64,000 nt of DNA from Alphaproteobacteria bacterium (GTDB lineage Bacteria > Myxococcota_A > UBA796 > GCA-2862545), in assembly GCA_020632955.1 (NCBI GenBank), contig JACKEO010000004.1, positions 186,001-250,000 of the forward strand, given 5' to 3'. The translations under genes and the position numbers were made by a program. The notes under the pieces were generated by a model. The model was not told the DNA's origin. It saw only the letters and a program-made list of their open reading frames with translations, and ran no database searches. This document shows positions 23,520 through 35,238 of the stretch, piece after piece. Position 1 is the stretch's first letter; every line of letters starts with the position of its first letter.

Positions 23520-25327
23520 CAGCCATCCTCGCGGCGGAAGAGGGGGCCGTCGCGGTACACGACGGGCAGGTACTCGGGGTTCCAGGTGCGGGCGTCCACC
23601 CAGGCGAGCAGGGCGGCGTCCTCGGTGGGGAGGTCCTCGCGGACCACGCCGTCGCGCACGGCCTGCCGGAGCACCTCCACCGCCACCTGCCGGCTCACCT
23701 GCGGCAGCTCGCGCAGGGGCGGGCAGATCAGGCCGTGGCTGGCGTGGTGGGTCTCGGTGTAGTCGGCCACCGCGAAGGCGGCGGCGAGGCACATGCCGTC
23801 GGTGATCTCGCGGACGCGGCCGAGCATCGCGGCCAGGCCCAGGCCCGGGAACACGAAGGCGTTGTTCGCCTGGGCGATGCGGAAGGTCTGCCCGTCGAGG
23901 GAGACGGGGTCGAACGGCGAGCCGGTGGCCACCAGGGCGCGGCCGTCCGTCCAGCGCAGCACGTCGCGGGGCTGCGCCTCGGCCAGCCGCGTGGGGTTCG
24001 ACAGCGGGAAGACCACGGGACGCTCGGTGTTGCGCGCCACGGCCTCCACCACGTCGCACGAGAAGGCGCCGGGCTGGCCCGACAGGCCGAGGAGCACGGT
24101 GACGCCGGCCTGCCGGCAGGTCTCGAGCAGGTCGGGCGCGTCGCCGGCGACCTCCCAGCCGGCCACCGAGGCGGGGTCCTTCGCGAAGGGCGCCTTGTAG
24201 GCCTGGGTGGGGCGGTCGGCGAGGAGCAGGCCGCGGGAGTCGAGCACGAAGATGCGGGCCAGGGCCTCGTCCACCGTGAGGCCCTCGCGCACGAGGCCGT
24301 CGCGGATGGCCATCGCCACGCCCACGCCGCCGGCGCCGGCGCCGTGGATGGCGAAGACCTGGTCGGTGAGCTTCTCGTGCTTGCGACGGCAGGCGGCCAC
24401 CACCGCGGCCAGCGTGACGGCCCCGGTGCCCTGGATGTCGTCGTTGAGCGACGGCACCTCGTGCCGGAAGCGCTCCAGCACCCGGAAGGCCGCCTCCTTC
24501 GACAGGTCCTCCCACTGGATGATCGCCTCGGGCCAGCGGCGCTGCACGGCGCGGACGAAGCGCTCGACGAAGGCGTCGTAGGCCTCGCCCTTGAGCCGCT
24601 CGTGGTGGGCGCCCACGTACAGGGGGTCCTCGAGCAGGCGCGGGTTGTCGGTGCCCACGTCGAGCCCCACGGGCATCGTGGCCCAGGGCGCCACGCCCCC
24701 GCCCGCCGTGTAGAGCGTGAGCTTGCCGATGCAGATGCCCAGGCCGCCGTAGCCCTGGTCGCCGATGCCGAGGATGGCCGAGCTGTCGGTGACCACCATC
24801 ACGCGCACGTCGTAGAGCGGGTAGGCGTCGAGGATGCGGTCGAGGTGGTCGACGTTGCGCTCGTGCACCGTGAGCCCGCGCGGCGTCTGGAACAGCGAGG
24901 AGAACTTCTCGACCGCCTCGCCCACGGTGGGCGTGTAGACGATCGGCATCATCTCCTCGAGGTGCTCCGCCACCAGCGCGAAGAAGAGCACCTCCTGGCG
25001 CTCCTGGAGCTGGCGCAGGAACTGGTACTTGGCCAGGGCGTCGGGCTGGGCGGCGAACTGGCTGTAGGCCCGCGCGATCTGGTCGGCCATCGTGGAGATG
25101 CGGGTGGGGAGCAGGCCGTCCACGTCGAGCGCCTGCCGCTCCTCCTCGGTGAAGGCGCTGCCCTTGTTGAGCAGGCTGAAGCGCAGGGTGGCGATGCCCT
25201 TGACCCGCGCGTCGAGGAAGGGCCGACCGTCCGCGTCGAGGGCGAGGTCGAAGTAGGCGCAGATGGGCGCGCGCTCGGCGAGCTGCACGCCCTGGTCGTC
25301 GCGCGGCAGCGCGGCGGCGGGGGCCAT
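23519..25327 (-). CDS. maeA: Malic enzyme, long NAD-type
   Basis: A 602-residue long-form malic enzyme, oxidatively decarboxylating malate to pyruvate. Conserved blocks: NKGSAFTEEER, PIVYTPTVGEAVEKF, VVTDSSAILGIGDQGYGGLG, the metal/catalytic FRHEVPSLNDDIQGTGAV, and the second Rossmann HGAGAGGVGVA. The length and LGIGDQG motif fit E. coli MaeA-like NAD enzymes. ATG 25327 has GGAG six bases upstream; the alternative ATG 25357 overlaps the leuB stop but lacks a ribosome site. Its place between leuB and leuC is unusual: it could supply pyruvate for citramalate and acetolactate synthesis. Confidence 0.92.
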   Translation of the reverse strand: MAPAAALPRDDQGVQLAERAPICAYFDLALDADGRPFLDARVKGIATLRFSLLNKGSAFTEEERQALDVDGLLPTRISTMADQIARAYSQFAAQPDALAKYQFLRQLQERQEVLFFALVAEHLEEMMPIVYTPTVGEAVEKFSSLFQTPRGLTVHERNVDHLDRILDAYPLYDVRVMVVTDSSAILGIGDQGYGGLGICIGKLTLYTAGGGVAPWATMPVGLDVGTDNPRLLEDPLYVGAHHERLKGEAYDAFVERFVRAVQRRWPEAIIQWEDLSKEAAFRVLERFRHEVPSLNDDIQGTGAVTLAAVVAACRRKHEKLTDQVFAIHGAGAGGVGVAMAIRDGLVREGLTVDEALARIFVLDSRGLLLADRPTQAYKAPFAKDPASVAGWEVAGDAPDLLETCRQAGVTVLLGLSGQPGAFSCDVVEAVARNTERPVVFPLSNPTRLAEAQPRDVLRWTDGRALVATGSPFDPVSLDGQTFRIAQANNAFVFPGLGLAAMLGRVREITDGMCLAAAFAVADYTETHHASHGLICPPLRELPQVSRQVAVEVLRQAVRDGVVREDLPTEDAALLAWVDARTWNPEYLPVVYRDGPLFRREDG

Positions 25328-25353
25328 GAGGGACTCCAGGCGGGAAGGAGGGG

Positions 25354-26451
25354 TCATGCGTCGAGCTGCCTGCGGAGGTGGTGGAGGACGGCGTCGCCCA
25401 TGGCCTGGGTGCCGACCCGCTGCGTGCCGGGCTGGCCCCAGGCGATGTCGCCGGTGCGCAGGCCGTCGCCGAGCGCGGCGTCCACCGCGGCGGTGACGGC
25501 ACGCCCGAGCTCGGGCCGACCGGCCGTGTGCTCCAGCAGCATGGCCGACGACAGGATGGCGCCCAGCGGGTTGGCGAGGCCCTTGCCCGCGATGTCGGGC
25601 GCCGAGCCGTGCACCGGCTCGTAGATGCCGCCGCCTTCGCCCAGGGAGGCCGACGGGAGCATGCCCAGCGACCCGGTGAGGGCCGCGGCGAGGTCGGAGA
25701 GGATGTCGCCGAAGAGGTTGCCCGTGACCACCACGTCGATGCCCTTGGGGTCGGCCACCAGCTTCATCGCGAAGCTGTCGACGTACTGGTGGTCGAGCTG
25801 CACGTCGGGGAACTCCGCGGCGCCGAGCTCGCTCACCACCTCGCGCCAGAAGCGGGTGACCTCGAGCACGTTGGCCTTGTCGACGCTGGTGAGCCGCCCG
25901 CCGCGCTGCTGGGCGCTGCGGAAGGCCACGCGCGCCACGCGCTCGATCTCGGAGCGGCTGTAGCGCATGGTGTTGAAGCCCTCGGGGTCGGCCGCGGCGC
26001 GATCGATGCCGCGGGGCTCCCCGAAGTAGATGCCGCTCACGAGCTCGCGCACGATGAGCAGGTCGGTGCCCGCGGTGCGGTCGGCCTTGAGCGGGCTGGC
26101 GGGCTCGATGGCGGCGCTGAAGCGGGCGGGCCGCAGGTTGGCGAAGCAGGCCAGCTCCTTGCGCAGCCGCAGCAGGCCGCGCTCGGCGCGCAGCTCGGGG
26201 GCCACGTCGTCCCACTTCGGACCGCCCACGGCACCCAGCAGCACGGCGTCGGCCGCCTTGGCGAGCCCGAGCGTGGCGTCGGTGACCGGCACGCCGTGGG
26301 CATCGAGCGAGGCCCCCCCGAAGGCGGCGTGCTCCACCTCGAGGCCGATGCCCCCGGCCTCGGCCGCCACGCGCAGCACGCGCAGGGCCTGGGCGTTCAC
26401 CTCGGGACCGATGCCGTCCCCATCGAGGACGAGCAGCTCCAGTGTCGACAT
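25354..26451 (-). CDS. leuB: 3-isopropylmalate dehydrogenase
   Basis: A 365-residue enzyme of normal length, oxidising and decarboxylating 3-isopropylmalate with NAD+; in the citramalate route it also handles 3-methylmalate. It shows DGDGIGPEV at the N-terminus, LLRLRKEL, ELVSGIYFGEPRG, the metal-binding VTGNLFGDILSDLAA and SLGMLPSASLG. ATG 26451 lies four bases beyond the leuA stop with only a weak ribosome site, so it is probably translated by reinitiation. Confidence 0.95.
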   Translation of the reverse strand: MSTLELLVLDGDGIGPEVNAQALRVLRVAAEAGGIGLEVEHAAFGGASLDAHGVPVTDATLGLAKAADAVLLGAVGGPKWDDVAPELRAERGLLRLRKELACFANLRPARFSAAIEPASPLKADRTAGTDLLIVRELVSGIYFGEPRGIDRAAADPEGFNTMRYSRSEIERVARVAFRSAQQRGGRLTSVDKANVLEVTRFWREVVSELGAAEFPDVQLDHQYVDSFAMKLVADPKGIDVVVTGNLFGDILSDLAAALTGSLGMLPSASLGEGGGIYEPVHGSAPDIAGKGLANPLGAILSSAMLLEHTAGRPELGRAVTAAVDAALGDGLRTGDIAWGQPGTQRVGTQAMGDAVLHHLRRQLDA

Positions 26452-26455
26452 GCGT

Positions 26456-28024
<1,569 letters not shown>

Positions 28025-28032
28025 GGCCTTCC

Positions 28033-29640
<1,608 letters not shown>

Positions 29641-29724
29641 GCGGACCTCACGGAGCGGGTTGTCGGCGGAAGGGGGTCATCGGCTGCGGCAGGGGGTGCG
29701 GGAGGGGGAGGGACCCAGAAAGCA

Positions 29725-29760
29725 ACCGGGCCGACCAGCCTTGCGGCGGGTCGGCCCGGT
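29725..29760 (-). terminator. Attenuator terminator hairpin upstream of cimA
   Basis: A perfect 12-bp stem, ACCGGGCCGACC paired with GGTCGGCCCGGT, closes a 12-nt loop. On the transcribed minus strand it is followed by the T-rich run TTGCTTTCT. It lies between the leader peptide stop and cimA, so termination here would switch off the whole operon. Confidence 0.85.
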
Positions 29761-29805
29761 GAGGTTCGTGCGGTGGGCTGGCTAGCCGACGCTCCTCACC
29801 GGGCC
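29753..29805 (-). promoter_or_regulatory. Alternative antiterminator pairing
   Basis: GGCCCGGTGAGG (plus-strand 29753-29764) is exactly complementary to CCTCACCGGGCC (29794-29805). The second segment lies within the last codons of the leader peptide; the first includes the promoter-proximal arm of the terminator. Pairing the two would therefore destroy the terminator. Such a mutually exclusive pair is the signature of transcription attenuation. Confidence 0.8.
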
Positions 29806-29856
29806 TTCCCGGAGGGGAAGGAGGATCGGGAGGATGAGGGCGAGCGAGCGGGTCAC
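29782..29856 (-). CDS. Branched-chain amino acid leader peptide
   Basis: A 24-residue ORF from GTG 29856 with GGAG five bases upstream. Its middle reads LALILPILLPL: six Leu and two Ile among residues 5-15, encoded mostly by CTC and ATC. Two Val occur near the C-terminus. It lies between a promoter and an attenuator in front of cimA-leuABCD. The inferred role is cis-acting: ribosome stalling at Leu/Ile codons when charged tRNA is scarce would favour the antiterminator. The peptide itself probably has no function. Confidence 0.85.
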   Translation of the reverse strand: MTRSLALILPILLPLREGPVRSVG

Positions 29857-29892
29857 GCGGACTCCGGGGTGCCAGGGTGGCACACGGGGCAG

Positions 29893-29921
29893 AGGATACG
29901 CGGGTGGACGGGAGGCGTCAA
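29893..29921 (-). promoter_or_regulatory. Sigma70-like promoter of the cimA-leu operon
   Basis: On the minus strand TTGACG (29921-29916) and TATCCT (29898-29893) are separated by exactly 17 bp. Transcription would start near 29886, about 30 bases before the leader peptide start, leaving room for its ribosome site. Prediction from sequence only. Confidence 0.75.
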
Positions 29922-30015
29922 CCTCGGCACCCGCGGAAGGCAGGGCGCGATGGTGCTCCCGGGGATGGTGGCGCGGGTGAGGCTCTCCCGCCCGCCCCCG
30001 AGCTACGGTGTGGCC

Positions 30016-30546
30016 ATGCTCGCCACCCACCCGCTCCACGTCCGCGAGGAGGACTTCCTCGCCCGCCCACCGTCGGCGGAGCGCGAGGAGCTGCTCGACG
30101 GCCAGATCGTCGTGAGCCCGTCGGGCACCTGGCGCCACCAGGAGGTGCTCCGTCGCCTGCTGTGGGTGCTGCAGGCCTGGTGCGATCGCCACCCGCCCCA
30201 CCACCCGGCGCTGGCCCCCCTCGACGTGCGCTTCGGGCCCGGCCGCATCCTGCAGCCCGACGCGATGGTGCTGGCCAGCGCTCCCCCGCTCGACGCCCCC
30301 ACCCCGCTCACGGTGGTGCCACGGCTGTGCGTGGAGGTGCTGTCGTCCGACGTCGATCGCGACCGTCACACCAGGCGGCTGGTCTACGCCGACGCGGGCG
30401 TGCCCGAGTACTGGGTGGTCGATCCGCTCGGCAGCCTGGAGGTGTTCACCGGGCCGCGCCTGGGAACCTGCCTCGCCGGGCAGGGCGTGGTGGCCTCGCC
30501 CACGCTCCACGGGCTGGTGGTGGACGTCACCGCGCTGACGCGGTGA
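30016..30546 (+). CDS. Uma2 family (DUF820) putative endonuclease
   Basis: A 176-residue Uma2/DUF820 protein of the PD-(D/E)XK nuclease superfamily. The fold is marked by ELLDGQIVVSP near residue 25, then ILQPDAMV (catalytic Asp), LCVEVLS (Glu) and YADAGVPEYWVVDP. A Lys is often found four residues after the RDRxTRR stretch; here the pattern is DRDRHTRRLVYADAG, so the usual Lys may be Arg. The ribosome site is weak. It is divergent from the cimA leader, and two more Uma2 copies occur in the window (52778 and 61278). The biological role of Uma2 is unsettled. Confidence 0.82.
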   Translation: MLATHPLHVREEDFLARPPSAEREELLDGQIVVSPSGTWRHQEVLRRLLWVLQAWCDRHPPHHPALAPLDVRFGPGRILQPDAMVLASAPPLDAPTPLTVVPRLCVEVLSSDVDRDRHTRRLVYADAGVPEYWVVDPLGSLEVFTGPRLGTCLAGQGVVASPTLHGLVVDVTALTR

Positions 30547-30570
30547 TCGGGCCTGGCTGACGCGGTGATC
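30534..30570. repeat. Short direct duplication at converging gene ends
   Basis: GCTGACGCGGTGATC occurs at 30534-30548 and again at 30556-30570. The first copy spans the Uma2 stop and the second touches the stop of the convergent MYXO-CTERM gene. It is probably a small local duplication without known function. Confidence 0.6.
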
Positions 30571-31960
30571 AGGCCCCGCCCCGACGACGCCGCCACCCCA
30601 GCAGCCCCAGCACCAGCACCGACCACCCGGCCGGTGCCGAGGTGCTCCCGCACGCACATCCGGGCGCCCCGCCCTGGGGATCCACTCCGGGTCGGTCGCC
30701 CGTGTCGGCGGGCTCGCCGGTGTCGGGGCAGGGGTCGCACACCTCGGGCGGTGCCACGCCCTCGCCCGCGAGGCCCAGCTCCACGCGCGGCTGGGCGGGG
30801 TCGTTCGTGTAGAGGACGAGGGTGTCGGGCTCGCGGCGTTCCGCGTCGGGTTCGTAGGTGACGACGAGCACCTCCTGCGCCCCGGGCGGCACGCTGACGA
30901 TGGTGGGCGCCACCGTGAAGCGCTCCGACGCCGGGCCCTGCACCTGCACCACCAGCGGCAGTGCGCCGACGTTCTCGACGGGGATCACCTTCGACGCCAC
31001 ATCCCCCACCTCGACCTGCCCGACGTCCACCGTGGCGACCGGCACCGCGAGCTGCGGCAGCTGGTGCACCCGCGCGTCCTGCGAGGCCACCACGGTGAGC
31101 TCGCCGTCGAAGAGGGTCACCGGCAGGGAGCTGGGGAAGCTGAGGGCGAAGGTGCCCACGCCGGCCACGGCGACCTGGGTGATGTCGGTGGTGATCGACC
31201 CCACCAGCCCCACCCGACCGTCCGCCACCACGGTCCACCGTGGCACGACGGCGACCTCGTCGGCGGGGGCCGGGAGCTGGACCGTGCCGCCGGGAGGATC
31301 CCCCGACCCCTGGCGCACCACGCCCGCCACCCCGTCCGCCACGTCGAAGTCCACCACGAGGTGGCCGGAGATCGTGGGCGGGCTGGTGAGCGTGACCCGA
31401 TCCTTCGCGCCCGACGCCACCGCGAGCGGCAGCGAGAAGGTGTGGGCGGTGGACGAGAGCCGGATGCCGTCGACGACCTCGCCGCGCCGCAGGAAGGGCG
31501 AGAAGGGGGCGCTCTCGACCCGCGGGTCGTCCAGCGCCGTCTCCAGGCGGAAGGCGTCGACCTCTGCGCTGCCCTTGAAGACGCGCACGTCGACCACGTA
31601 GCGGAAGCCCACCTCGAGCTCGGCGACGGCGGAGCCGTCCACGGGGAGCAGCGTGGAGGTGAGGCGACCCGCCGGGCCGGCCACGGGCCACGACAGCAGG
31701 CTCGTCCCCTCGCCGGCCACGGTGAGCAGCAGGTCGCCCACCACCCGCGGCGTGAACACGGCACGGTGATCGCCGCTCACCACGTCGAACTCGAAGCCGA
31801 GCGGCACCTCGACGTCGAGCCCGTCCTCGAGGACCTGGCCCTCCAGATCGAGCGCCTGGCCGTCGGCACACCGCGGTCCGGCCGAGAGATCAGGACACAA
31901 CGGATCCGCCGCGTGCGCGGAGGCGAAGCTCCCCACGAGCACGAGGGACGTCACGAGCAT
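30569..31960 (-). CDS. Secreted protein with MYXO-CTERM-like sorting signal
   Basis: A 463-residue exported protein. A signal peptide (VTSLVLVGSFASAHA) is followed by mostly beta-sheet sequence. Residues ~330-415 contain an Ig-like 'choice-of-anchor'/HYDIN-type module (VEVGDVASKVIPVENVGALP ... YEPDAERREPDTLVLYTNDP). The C-terminus has Cys pairs (CDPCPDTG, GCACGS), a hydrophobic helix (WSVLVLGLLGW) and RRRR, the tripartite layout of MYXO-CTERM sorting signals. The protein is therefore likely processed and anchored at the outer surface. ATG 31960 has a G-rich ribosome site. It is the main taxonomic marker here. Confidence 0.8.
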   Translation of the reverse strand: MLVTSLVLVGSFASAHAADPLCPDLSAGPRCADGQALDLEGQVLEDGLDVEVPLGFEFDVVSGDHRAVFTPRVVGDLLLTVAGEGTSLLSWPVAGPAGRLTSTLLPVDGSAVAELEVGFRYVVDVRVFKGSAEVDAFRLETALDDPRVESAPFSPFLRRGEVVDGIRLSSTAHTFSLPLAVASGAKDRVTLTSPPTISGHLVVDFDVADGVAGVVRQGSGDPPGGTVQLPAPADEVAVVPRWTVVADGRVGLVGSITTDITQVAVAGVGTFALSFPSSLPVTLFDGELTVVASQDARVHQLPQLAVPVATVDVGQVEVGDVASKVIPVENVGALPLVVQVQGPASERFTVAPTIVSVPPGAQEVLVVTYEPDAERREPDTLVLYTNDPAQPRVELGLAGEGVAPPEVCDPCPDTGEPADTGDRPGVDPQGGAPGCACGSTSAPAGWSVLVLGLLGWRRRRGGA

Positions 31961-32071
31961 GGGCCACCCCCGTCACCGGCGGGAGTGTACCGGACCCCTC
32001 CGCGGTCCGCTGACGCGATTTCCCGAGCCCTCCCGTAGGACCTGACGAACCCTCCTCGGACCGCACATCCC

Positions 32072-33118
32072 ATGCCCACCATCAAGTCGCCCGCCACCCT
32101 CCGCTGGAGCCACCGCCTCTCCGTCGACGGCAGCCCCCCGCGCTACCCGCCCGAGCTCACCGCGGCGTGGTGGCAGGCCGAGCGATCGGGCAACGCCCTG
32201 TTGTGGGGACCCACCGGGGTGACCGAGCTGCTGCACGCCACGGCCACCGAGTTCGCCGAGGTGGTGGATGCCGCCTGGCCGGTGGTGGACGGCGCCGACC
32301 ACGCGGCCGTGGACGCGCGGGCGGCCACCCTGGCGAGCGCCCTGCGGACGCCCTGGTCGCGCCTGCATGAGGCCTTCGCCCGCCTGCGCGACGAGGTGCG
32401 CGCCGCCGTGCGCGAGGTGCGTCGCGCAGGCGGCTTCCCGGCGAGCGACCTGGAGCTGCTGCGTCGACTGGGGGTGTTCGCCGAGGTGGCCCGGCGCGGG
32501 TGGGAGCCCTCCACCCTCGCCGGCGAGCTGGACCTCGCCCGGACCCGCGCCCACGCGCGGCTCGAGGCACGACGGGATGCCCTGCACGCCGAGGCCCTGG
32601 CCACCACCCAGGAGGCCGGCGAGCTGCTCGACGAGCTGCGGCGCGACGTGCGCGCGTGGCCCCGCTTCGACGACCCCTCCTTCGATCGGGTCTATGCGCG
32701 GGAGATCGCCGGGTCGCTCCGTCGGGGCGCCGAGACGCTGCGCCGCGCCGTGGGGATCGCCGCGGACGCCCTGCGGCTCGAGGCACCCTCCCGGCCCCCC
32801 TCCCCGGTCCCCGACCTCCAGCGCGCCCTCGACGCCTGGCTGGAGGAGGACACGGCGCGCGGGCCCGTGGGACGGCGCCGCGCGTGCGCCGCCGCGATGA
32901 GCCACGAGCTCGCCGACGTGGAGGCGCTGGCGGCCGCCCTGCGAGACCTCCTGGACCCGAGGGCGGACGATCGGGGCCCGCCGGTGCCTCCGCGTGCGGG
33001 CGACCCTCCCGCCCCCGACGATCAGCTCCCCTTCACCCACCGCCGCAGCATGTCCTCGTCGAGCGAGCCGGGATGCCCTCGCCAGAGCACGTCGCCGTCG
33101 CGCACCACCACCGCGTAG
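32072..33118 (+). CDS. Hypothetical helical protein overlapping an antisense gene
   Basis: A 348-residue Arg/Ala/Glu-rich protein with no signal peptide or membrane segment. Long amphipathic helices, possibly coiled coil, run from about residue 75 to 240 (RLHEAFARLRDEVRAAVREV). The last ~30 residues become Ser/Thr/Arg-rich. They are read through the 3' end of the convergent thioredoxin-like gene, a 97-bp antisense overlap; the native stop may have been lost or the overlap may be genuine. Family not recognised. Confidence 0.6.
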   Translation: MPTIKSPATLRWSHRLSVDGSPPRYPPELTAAWWQAERSGNALLWGPTGVTELLHATATEFAEVVDAAWPVVDGADHAAVDARAATLASALRTPWSRLHEAFARLRDEVRAAVREVRRAGGFPASDLELLRRLGVFAEVARRGWEPSTLAGELDLARTRAHARLEARRDALHAEALATTQEAGELLDELRRDVRAWPRFDDPSFDRVYAREIAGSLRRGAETLRRAVGIAADALRLEAPSRPPSPVPDLQRALDAWLEEDTARGPVGRRRACAAAMSHELADVEALAAALRDLLDPRADDRGPPVPPRAGDPPAPDDQLPFTHRRSMSSSSEPGCPRQSTSPSRTTTA

Positions 33119-33711
33119 GGCACGCCATCGACCCGGGCGGCCGCCTTGGTGCGCTCGGGCACCACCGCGATGGGCCAGGAGATGCCGGCCCCCGACAGGA
33201 AGCGCCGCGCCGTGGCGTCGTCGCTGTGCGACAGCGTGGTCACGCCCACCACCTCCACGCCACCGCGGACCTTGCGCCGCACGGCCTCGAGCTCGGGCAT
33301 GTGCTGACGGCAGTAGCCGCACCAGGTCTCCCAGAAGACCACCACCTCGAGACCGCGGGCATCCGCCCTGCCCTGCAGCCAGCGCGCGCCGGCGAAGAAG
33401 GGGTGCTGGCCGCCGCCGCGACGGGGGGACGAGGCCTCCTTCGACGCCTCGCCGCTGCCCCGCCCCCGCAGGATCTGCACCTGGGGCCCGGCCTGCTTCG
33501 CCGCCACCCGGCGGGCCTCCACCTGGGCCTCCGCCTCCGCCTCCTCGGCGGCCTCGTGCGCCAGCGCCCGCGCGGCGGCCTCGGCCGCCTGCTCGGCCGG
33601 CGAGGGCGTGGCGCGCGTGGTGCTCACCCGCACGGGCCGCGTGGGCGGCGGTTCCGGCGGAGGTGCACCGCACCCGACCAGCAGACCCCACGCCACCACC
33701 CAACCGCGCAT
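33022..33711 (-). CDS. TlpA/ResA-like thioredoxin lipoprotein
   Basis: A 229-residue lipoprotein. A short signal ends in the lipobox LLVGC; an Ala/Glu-rich probable coiled linker follows (~residues 37-72). The C-terminal thioredoxin-fold domain carries VVVFWETWCGYCRQHMPEL with a CGYC active site, and the cis-Pro region DGVPYAVVV. It should act as a periplasmic thiol reductase or heme-maturation-type redox protein anchored to a membrane. It lies just upstream, on the same strand, of the minus-arm sterol genes' end but is probably a separate unit. Confidence 0.87.
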   Translation of the reverse strand: MRGWVVAWGLLVGCGAPPPEPPPTRPVRVSTTRATPSPAEQAAEAAARALAHEAAEEAEAEAQVEARRVAAKQAGPQVQILRGRGSGEASKEASSPRRGGGQHPFFAGARWLQGRADARGLEVVVFWETWCGYCRQHMPELEAVRRKVRGGVEVVGVTTLSHSDDATARRFLSGAGISWPIAVVPERTKAAARVDGVPYAVVVRDGDVLWRGHPGSLDEDMLRRWVKGS

Positions 33712-33772
33712 GCCCCATGCCCCCGAGGGCTCCAGTGTACCGAAGGGGAGGCGCCGCGTCCGCTCGACCTCG

Positions 33773-34564
33773 TCACTTCGCGCGCACGGGCTCCCGCCGA
33801 CGCCCCCACGGCGCTGCCGGGCGCAGGAATCGCTCCCCCTCCGGCTCCTTCCAGGTGCCGCACCAGCGGTCCCAGAAGGTGGTGTACTGGCCGAAGTTGT
33901 AGTTGTTGTAGAAGTGGTGGATGGTGTGGTGGCCCGTGTAGTTGAGCCACCGGAAGCGGAAGAGGCTCACCCGGTCGTGGATGGCCACCGCCCACATCGT
34001 GAGCATCGCCACGCTCACCGTGTAGACCACGCCGTGGATCGGGAAGAGGAAGGCGAAGAGGTGGTGGGGCAGCGCCTGGGCGAAGCTGTCGAGCGGGTGG
34101 AAGGCCACGCCCACCCACGGCGTGGGGTGGCGCCAGGAGTGGTGCCTGATGTGCACGTGCTTGAAGAGCCACGGCCAGTGCAGCGCCCGGTGGACCCAGT
34201 AGACGGCCGTCTCGCTCAGCACGAGGAGCAGCAGGACGCTCACGGGCACCCACCACCAGCCGTGCTCGCCCACGTCCCAGTACACGCGGCTGTAGCGCAG
34301 GCCGAGCCAGTGCAGCGGGGTCATGAAGGCGGCGTTGCCGGCGATGGAGATCAGGCCCCACAGCATGGCGCTCCGCTGCAGCGCCCAGTCGGGGACGAAG
34401 TCGGGGTTGTAGCGTTCCCGGCCCCACACGAAGAACACCAGGTACGACACGCCCGCGAGGGCCATGTAGAAGAGGAAGCCCGACACGGTGAGGAAGGTGA
34501 ACACGCCCAGCGGCGTGGCCATCACGCCCTCCACCCAGGCGATCACGGCGCGCACGGCGTTCAT
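33773..34564 (-). CDS. ERG3/SC5D-like sterol C5-desaturase
   Basis: A 263-residue membrane-bound di-iron protein of the fatty acid hydroxylase superfamily. The three His boxes are H125RALH129, H138IRHH142 and H213TIHH217. Surrounding sequence follows eukaryotic lathosterol oxidase closely: FHPLDSFAQALPHH, WAVAIHD and YNFGQYTTFWDR after the third box. Four or so membrane helices are visible. The expected reaction is introduction of the C5 double bond into a delta7-sterol. The start overlaps the upstream gene's stop (ATGA). It is the last gene of the minus arm of the sterol cluster. Confidence 0.82.
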   Translation of the reverse strand: MNAVRAVIAWVEGVMATPLGVFTFLTVSGFLFYMALAGVSYLVFFVWGRERYNPDFVPDWALQRSAMLWGLISIAGNAAFMTPLHWLGLRYSRVYWDVGEHGWWWVPVSVLLLLVLSETAVYWVHRALHWPWLFKHVHIRHHSWRHPTPWVGVAFHPLDSFAQALPHHLFAFLFPIHGVVYTVSVAMLTMWAVAIHDRVSLFRFRWLNYTGHHTIHHFYNNYNFGQYTTFWDRWCGTWKEPEGERFLRPAAPWGRRREPVRAK

Positions 34565-35238
34565 GCCACCGTCCCGAAGAGCAGATCGGGCAGCGGCGTG
34601 AGCGTGCTGTAGTTGCCCGATCGCATGGTGTGGTGGTGGCGGTCGTGCTTGCGCGTGAGCGACGCGAGCGGCCGGAACAGGGGGCCCGGCAGCACCACGC
34701 CCGCGTGGTTCACCACGTTCAGCGACGTGTAGATCACGAAGGCCACGGCGAAGGACTGCAGGTGGATGCCCCCCACCATCGCGATCGTGCCCAGGAAGAG
34801 CAGGATGCCCATCACGGTCTCCACGGGGTGGAGCACCAGGCTGTCGATCGACCGCGGGTTGCGCGCCGTGTGGTGCACCGCGTGCACCACGATCAGCGGC
34901 TTCCACCCGTGGAAGAGGAAGCGGTGCATGCCGTAGTAGAGGAAGTCGTAGATCAGCAGCACCCCCACGACCTCGGCGCCCAGCCGCGCCCACCCCACCT
35001 CGCCGGTGTGGAAGAGCACCTCGCGGAGCCCCACGCAGGTCACCGTGAACAGCGAGACCGACAGGGTGGAGTTCACCACCGCGTCGCGGGCCAGGCGCCA
35101 GCCCTTCGTGGCCCGCCGCGGATCGGGGGCCACGAGCAGGCCGTGCAGGGCGGGCACCGTGTAGACCAGCTGCAGCCCGGCCATGAGCACGCCGGCGGCT
35201 GCGTACCCGCCCAGCAGCGCGAGGAGCACGTCGGTCAT
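34561..35238 (-). CDS. Sterol desaturase family protein (ERG25/C4-methyl oxidase-like)
   Basis: A 225-residue di-iron membrane protein with His boxes H105RFLFH110, H119AVHH123 and H198DRHH202, and several hydrophobic helices. The pattern HPVE after box 2, the HAG in the middle, and NYSTLTPLPDLLFGT after box 3 are nearer to sterol C4-methyl oxidases than to C5-desaturases. That makes it a candidate for the first step of C4 demethylation, but substrate specificity cannot be read from sequence. ATG 35238 has GGAGG and overlaps the GMC stop by ATGA. Confidence 0.72.
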   Translation of the reverse strand: MTDVLLALLGGYAAAGVLMAGLQLVYTVPALHGLLVAPDPRRATKGWRLARDAVVNSTLSVSLFTVTCVGLREVLFHTGEVGWARLGAEVVGVLLIYDFLYYGMHRFLFHGWKPLIVVHAVHHTARNPRSIDSLVLHPVETVMGILLFLGTIAMVGGIHLQSFAVAFVIYTSLNVVNHAGVVLPGPLFRPLASLTRKHDRHHHTMRSGNYSTLTPLPDLLFGTVA

